A stretch of 64,000 nucleotides of DNA, taken from Symsagittifera roscoffensis (Eukaryota > Xenacoelomorpha > Acoela > Convolutidae). Positions 61,490 to 64,000 of the stretch are shown here, piece after piece; position 1 is the stretch's first letter; each line of letters starts with the position of its first letter. The notes beneath the pieces were generated by a model. That model was not told where the DNA came from. It saw nothing but the letters and a program-made list of their open reading frames with translations, and did not search any database. The stretch is from positions 48,704,552-48,768,551 of the forward strand of contig NC_087062.1 of the NCBI RefSeq assembly GCF_963678635.1. Reading direction: 5' to 3'. Both the position numbers and the translations under genes were made by a program.

Positions 61490-62100
61490 TTTATTTGTGC
61501 ATTGTCAAGTCAGTTTTCATTGCATACTCGCATTCCAGACTTGGTGATGTTTTGTCTTTTGCAAGAAAGAATTTTATGTTTTGTGGTATGTCTACTGTCG
61601 TTTTACTTGTCATTAATTCAGGTTGTGTTTTTCGGCTGAGTGTACTGGATAATGCAAGTTTTTTGCTGCAGTCCAAACTATATGTAATCTAGTAATGCAA
61701 GTTGTTTTGCTGGAGTCCAAACTATATGTTTGGATTTGGTTTTTGTATAAATCGGAAAATTATAGGTTTGTGATCTGTGAAAAAAACTGTTGGATGTTTT
61801 GATCCAAGGATTAAAAACTCAGATTCTCTAAGAGTATTTATTATAGGTATGCATAAGTTCTTTCATAAATTAGAGCGTCTAAGTTCAGCTTGTGTAATTA
61901 ATCATTAATTTACTAAGATAATTTCATTTTATTTGTACCTTTCTGTGATTGTAGTATTGCTGCGCCGATTCCAGTATTTGAAGCGTCACATGTAGCATAA
62001 AATGGTTGATCTGGATCTGGGATTGTATTCCATTTTATTTCAGCGAAGAAGATCTTAATTATTTCAAATTTTTGGTGTTCTGTTCTAACGTCCAATCAAA
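61490..62100 (-). pseudogene. RNase H region of the third Gypsy-like element (fossil)
   Basis: QPFYATCDASNTGIGAAILQ (about 62030-61950) is the first strand and catalytic Asp of the RNase H domain. The piece at 61676-61491 belongs to its distal part. The domain degrades template RNA during reverse transcription. Confidence 0.75.
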
Positions 62101-62149
62101 GTTTTTTTGTTGTCTAAGGATATTATGAAACGGCCTTAGAAATAATTGC

Positions 62150-62900
62150 ATTTTAGAGACATATTTACTTAAAAAATTGAGCATTCCAATGAATTCTTGG
62201 ATTTTATTTTCGTTTGATGGATGGAGGTTGATTTTTTAATATAGCATCTATGCGAGATTTTATTGGAGTGATTGAGTTTTCTTCAATAATATGTCCAAGG
62301 AATTAAACACGGATGAGAAAAAATGTGATATATCTGGGGCTGCTTTCATGTTTTTTAAGTAGTATTTGATGATATTTTTCTAAGGCATCAAACATTTTGT
62401 GTTTTGGCTGTGATTGCTTGAAAAAATCGTCTATATTTTTTTGACAATTTTAATGAGAATGAGTGGTCAAAAAACTTTGCTCATAAATGCTGAAAAAGCT
62501 GCTGATCCTATGGAAAATCCATAAAAATGTCTAATAAATTCGTTTTTTTAATTTGCAATGACGAATTGTGTTAGGCGTCGTGATTGTTCGTCTGATGGCA
62601 TTTGATTGTACGCACTGTTCATATCAACTGTTGTAAAGTATTGTCCATTTACTTTAGTGAGTACCATTTGAATTGGTTCTATAGGCCAATTACCTTTAGA
62701 TTCATCAATTAGTGAATTGAGATATCTTGCGTCTAAAACAAGTTTTAATGATTCGCCTTTAGCGAGATGATAACAGGACTTATAAACGTGTTTCATTTGG
62801 TTGTTCTTCTTTATTTACTGTTTGAATAGTTTCCTATTGTTCTGGAATATCTAAAGATCTGTTCATTTAATCTTGTAAGTGAATTGGGACTTTACTTGCT
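62150..62900 (-). pseudogene. Reverse transcriptase region of the third Gypsy-like element (fossil)
   Basis: The piece at 62796-62548 holds LVLDARYLNSLI, PIEPIQMVLTKVNGQYFTT and VDMNSAYNQMPSDEQS, the fingers and palm of a Ty3/Gypsy reverse transcriptase. The first catalytic aspartate lies in the VDMNSAY strand. The rest of the palm follows down to about 62150. Confidence 0.8.
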
Positions 62901-63299
62901 CGTTGATTTTTGAAAACTGCGACAAATTTTACTGGTAGTTGTGATAGTGAAAAAACTTTTCCAATATCAAACTTAGATGTGGGTTAAATCATTTGGTTTT
63001 TGAGTAAAAGTTCTGCTAAATGTTCAAGTTCTTGTTAGGTGATTTTTAAAAAAAATTTTTGTTCATGTATATTTTTCGAGATTTGAAATGTTGGTTTAAG
63101 ATATGGTGTTTCGTAAAATCGTCTGTGTATCGCTTTGAGTCACTTATTACATTGTTGAGGGATAATTCTTCATTGAGAATTGGTGATTGACAAATGTTTT
63201 TTAATGGTAGGATAATATTTACTCTAAATGCTCTTTCTTCTATTGGAAAATTGTTGCATTTGTTTCGCAATACCCTAAAACTCCTTGGGGTAACTAGAT

Positions 63300-63960
63300 T
63301 TTGTATGGTGAATTGTCGTATACGTAAAAAGAGATTATGTCTGAATTTGTATTTTTTGTATATTTGTTAGATGAGATTGTTACTCTAAAGAATTTATGGA
63401 TCGGTTTGAGTTCAAGATCAGACATATATAAAGGTTGTTTATTTTGATCAACGTTATATTGAAGAAATTTTTTTAATGATTAATTGTTCACATATCCTGA
63501 TAATGTTTTCAAGTGTTTAGGTTCTATTTTATATATATTATAAAGTTTTGAGAAAAATGGGGGTTGCTTATTAGGTTTTTGAAAGAATATTAGAGATGTA
63601 ATATTCATCTTTGTATGTTTATCGTTATGTGTCTTTTGCTTTTTAGGATATTGATATTAGGAAAATATTTCGTAGAAAATGATATTCCGACTATATTGTG
63701 TTTTTATCAGTGATATGGAATGTTTGTGTTGAATGGTTTGCTTAAAAGTTTTTTTATTACATGTTTCGAGTTGGAACAAGAATTAAATTCGAAATAGTTA
63801 AACTTGAACCTTGTGCTGTAGCTAATTTGCTTCATAATTTTGGAGGTGAAAGATTTGGGTGTAAAGTTTCTAATTCATTCCATGCGGGATGTTTATAATA
63901 TTTGATTCTGCACCTGAGTCTGGTTGAAAATCTTTCTTTTTTGGATTTTCTAAGAAAAGT
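63300..63960 (-). pseudogene. Protease region of the third Gypsy-like element (fossil)
   Basis: DSGAESNIINI at about 63940-63870 is the retropepsin active-site signature. The downstream piece (63270-63046) leads to reverse transcriptase. Confidence 0.7.
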
Positions 63961-64000
63961 GGGATTGGCCAAACTATTTTTTAAGTGGTTGTGTTTTGTT

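Larger units (their letters stand above)
58970..64000 (-). mobile_element. Third Gypsy-like element, env-bearing, runs off the window (fossil)
   Basis: On the - strand the order from the window edge is protease, reverse transcriptase, RNase H, integrase, env. The 5' side (gag, LTR) would lie beyond 64000. It shares protease and reverse transcriptase text with the 9-21 kb element, so it belongs to the same clade. Several breaks are present but domains are well recognisable. Confidence 0.75.

Noticed and set aside
1-64000. CRISPR array or prokaryotic operon
   Set aside because: The repeats are long tandem satellites without unique spacers of fixed size. Splice sites, the receptor exon and retroelements show eukaryotic DNA.
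1-64000. tRNA or rRNA genes
   Set aside because: No cloverleaf-like or rRNA-like stretch was noticed by eye. A covariance-model scan was not possible, so small RNAs cannot be excluded.

Overview
This is eukaryotic, AT-rich (about 30% GC by eye), repeat-dominated DNA, almost certainly from an invertebrate animal. The only host coding sequence I can support is one exon of an ionotropic glutamate receptor at 26078-26287 (+), which covers the M3 gating helix and the start of the second ligand-binding segment and is flanked by good splice sites. I cannot tell which phylum it comes from. There are no tRNA or rRNA genes, operons or CRISPR arrays that I can see. Nearly all longer open frames lie in, or are shadows of, decayed transposable elements.

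Layout. 1-3650: non-coding AT-rich DNA with a palindromic TTCAGATCTGAA repeat cluster, two inverted-repeat (MITE-like) elements, a poly-C run and a C-rich to G-rich strand switch. 3658-27822: a compound fossil of env-bearing Gypsy/Ty3-like elements. A + strand LTR-like copy (3658-5020) is followed by a + strand leader, gag and start of pol (5036-9137). Next comes a nearly full-length internal region of the same family on the - strand (9138-20886, env to gag and leader), and then a second LTR-like copy, again on the + strand. That second copy is split: its left part ends at 21200 and its right part starts at 26731, with a 47-48 bp stretch of LTR present on both sides. Between them lie a 3.5 kb array of 219-220 bp repeats bounded by roughly 95 bp terminal inverted repeats, a 29 bp minisatellite, a smaller related repeat block and the receptor exon. 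26600-28520: short flanking direct repeats. 28530-30370 (-): a condensed BEL/Pao fossil.

30525-58960: a tandem duplication of a block of about 14.4 kb. Each block holds two units of about 4.4 kb followed by the same 5 kb piece of a Gypsy-like element (-). Markers shared by the second units of both blocks show that unit duplication came before block duplication. The units carry a TATAAATA-like box on the - strand and may be very long LTRs, which is unproven. 58970-64000 (-): a third Gypsy-like element of the same clade, from env through integrase, RNase H and reverse transcriptase to protease, running off the window edge.

Interplay. The window reads as a stretch of gene intron or intergenic DNA built by nested insertion, inversion and tandem duplication of retroelements. 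The most unusual structure is the TIR-bounded satellite element beside the receptor exon, inside the split LTR.
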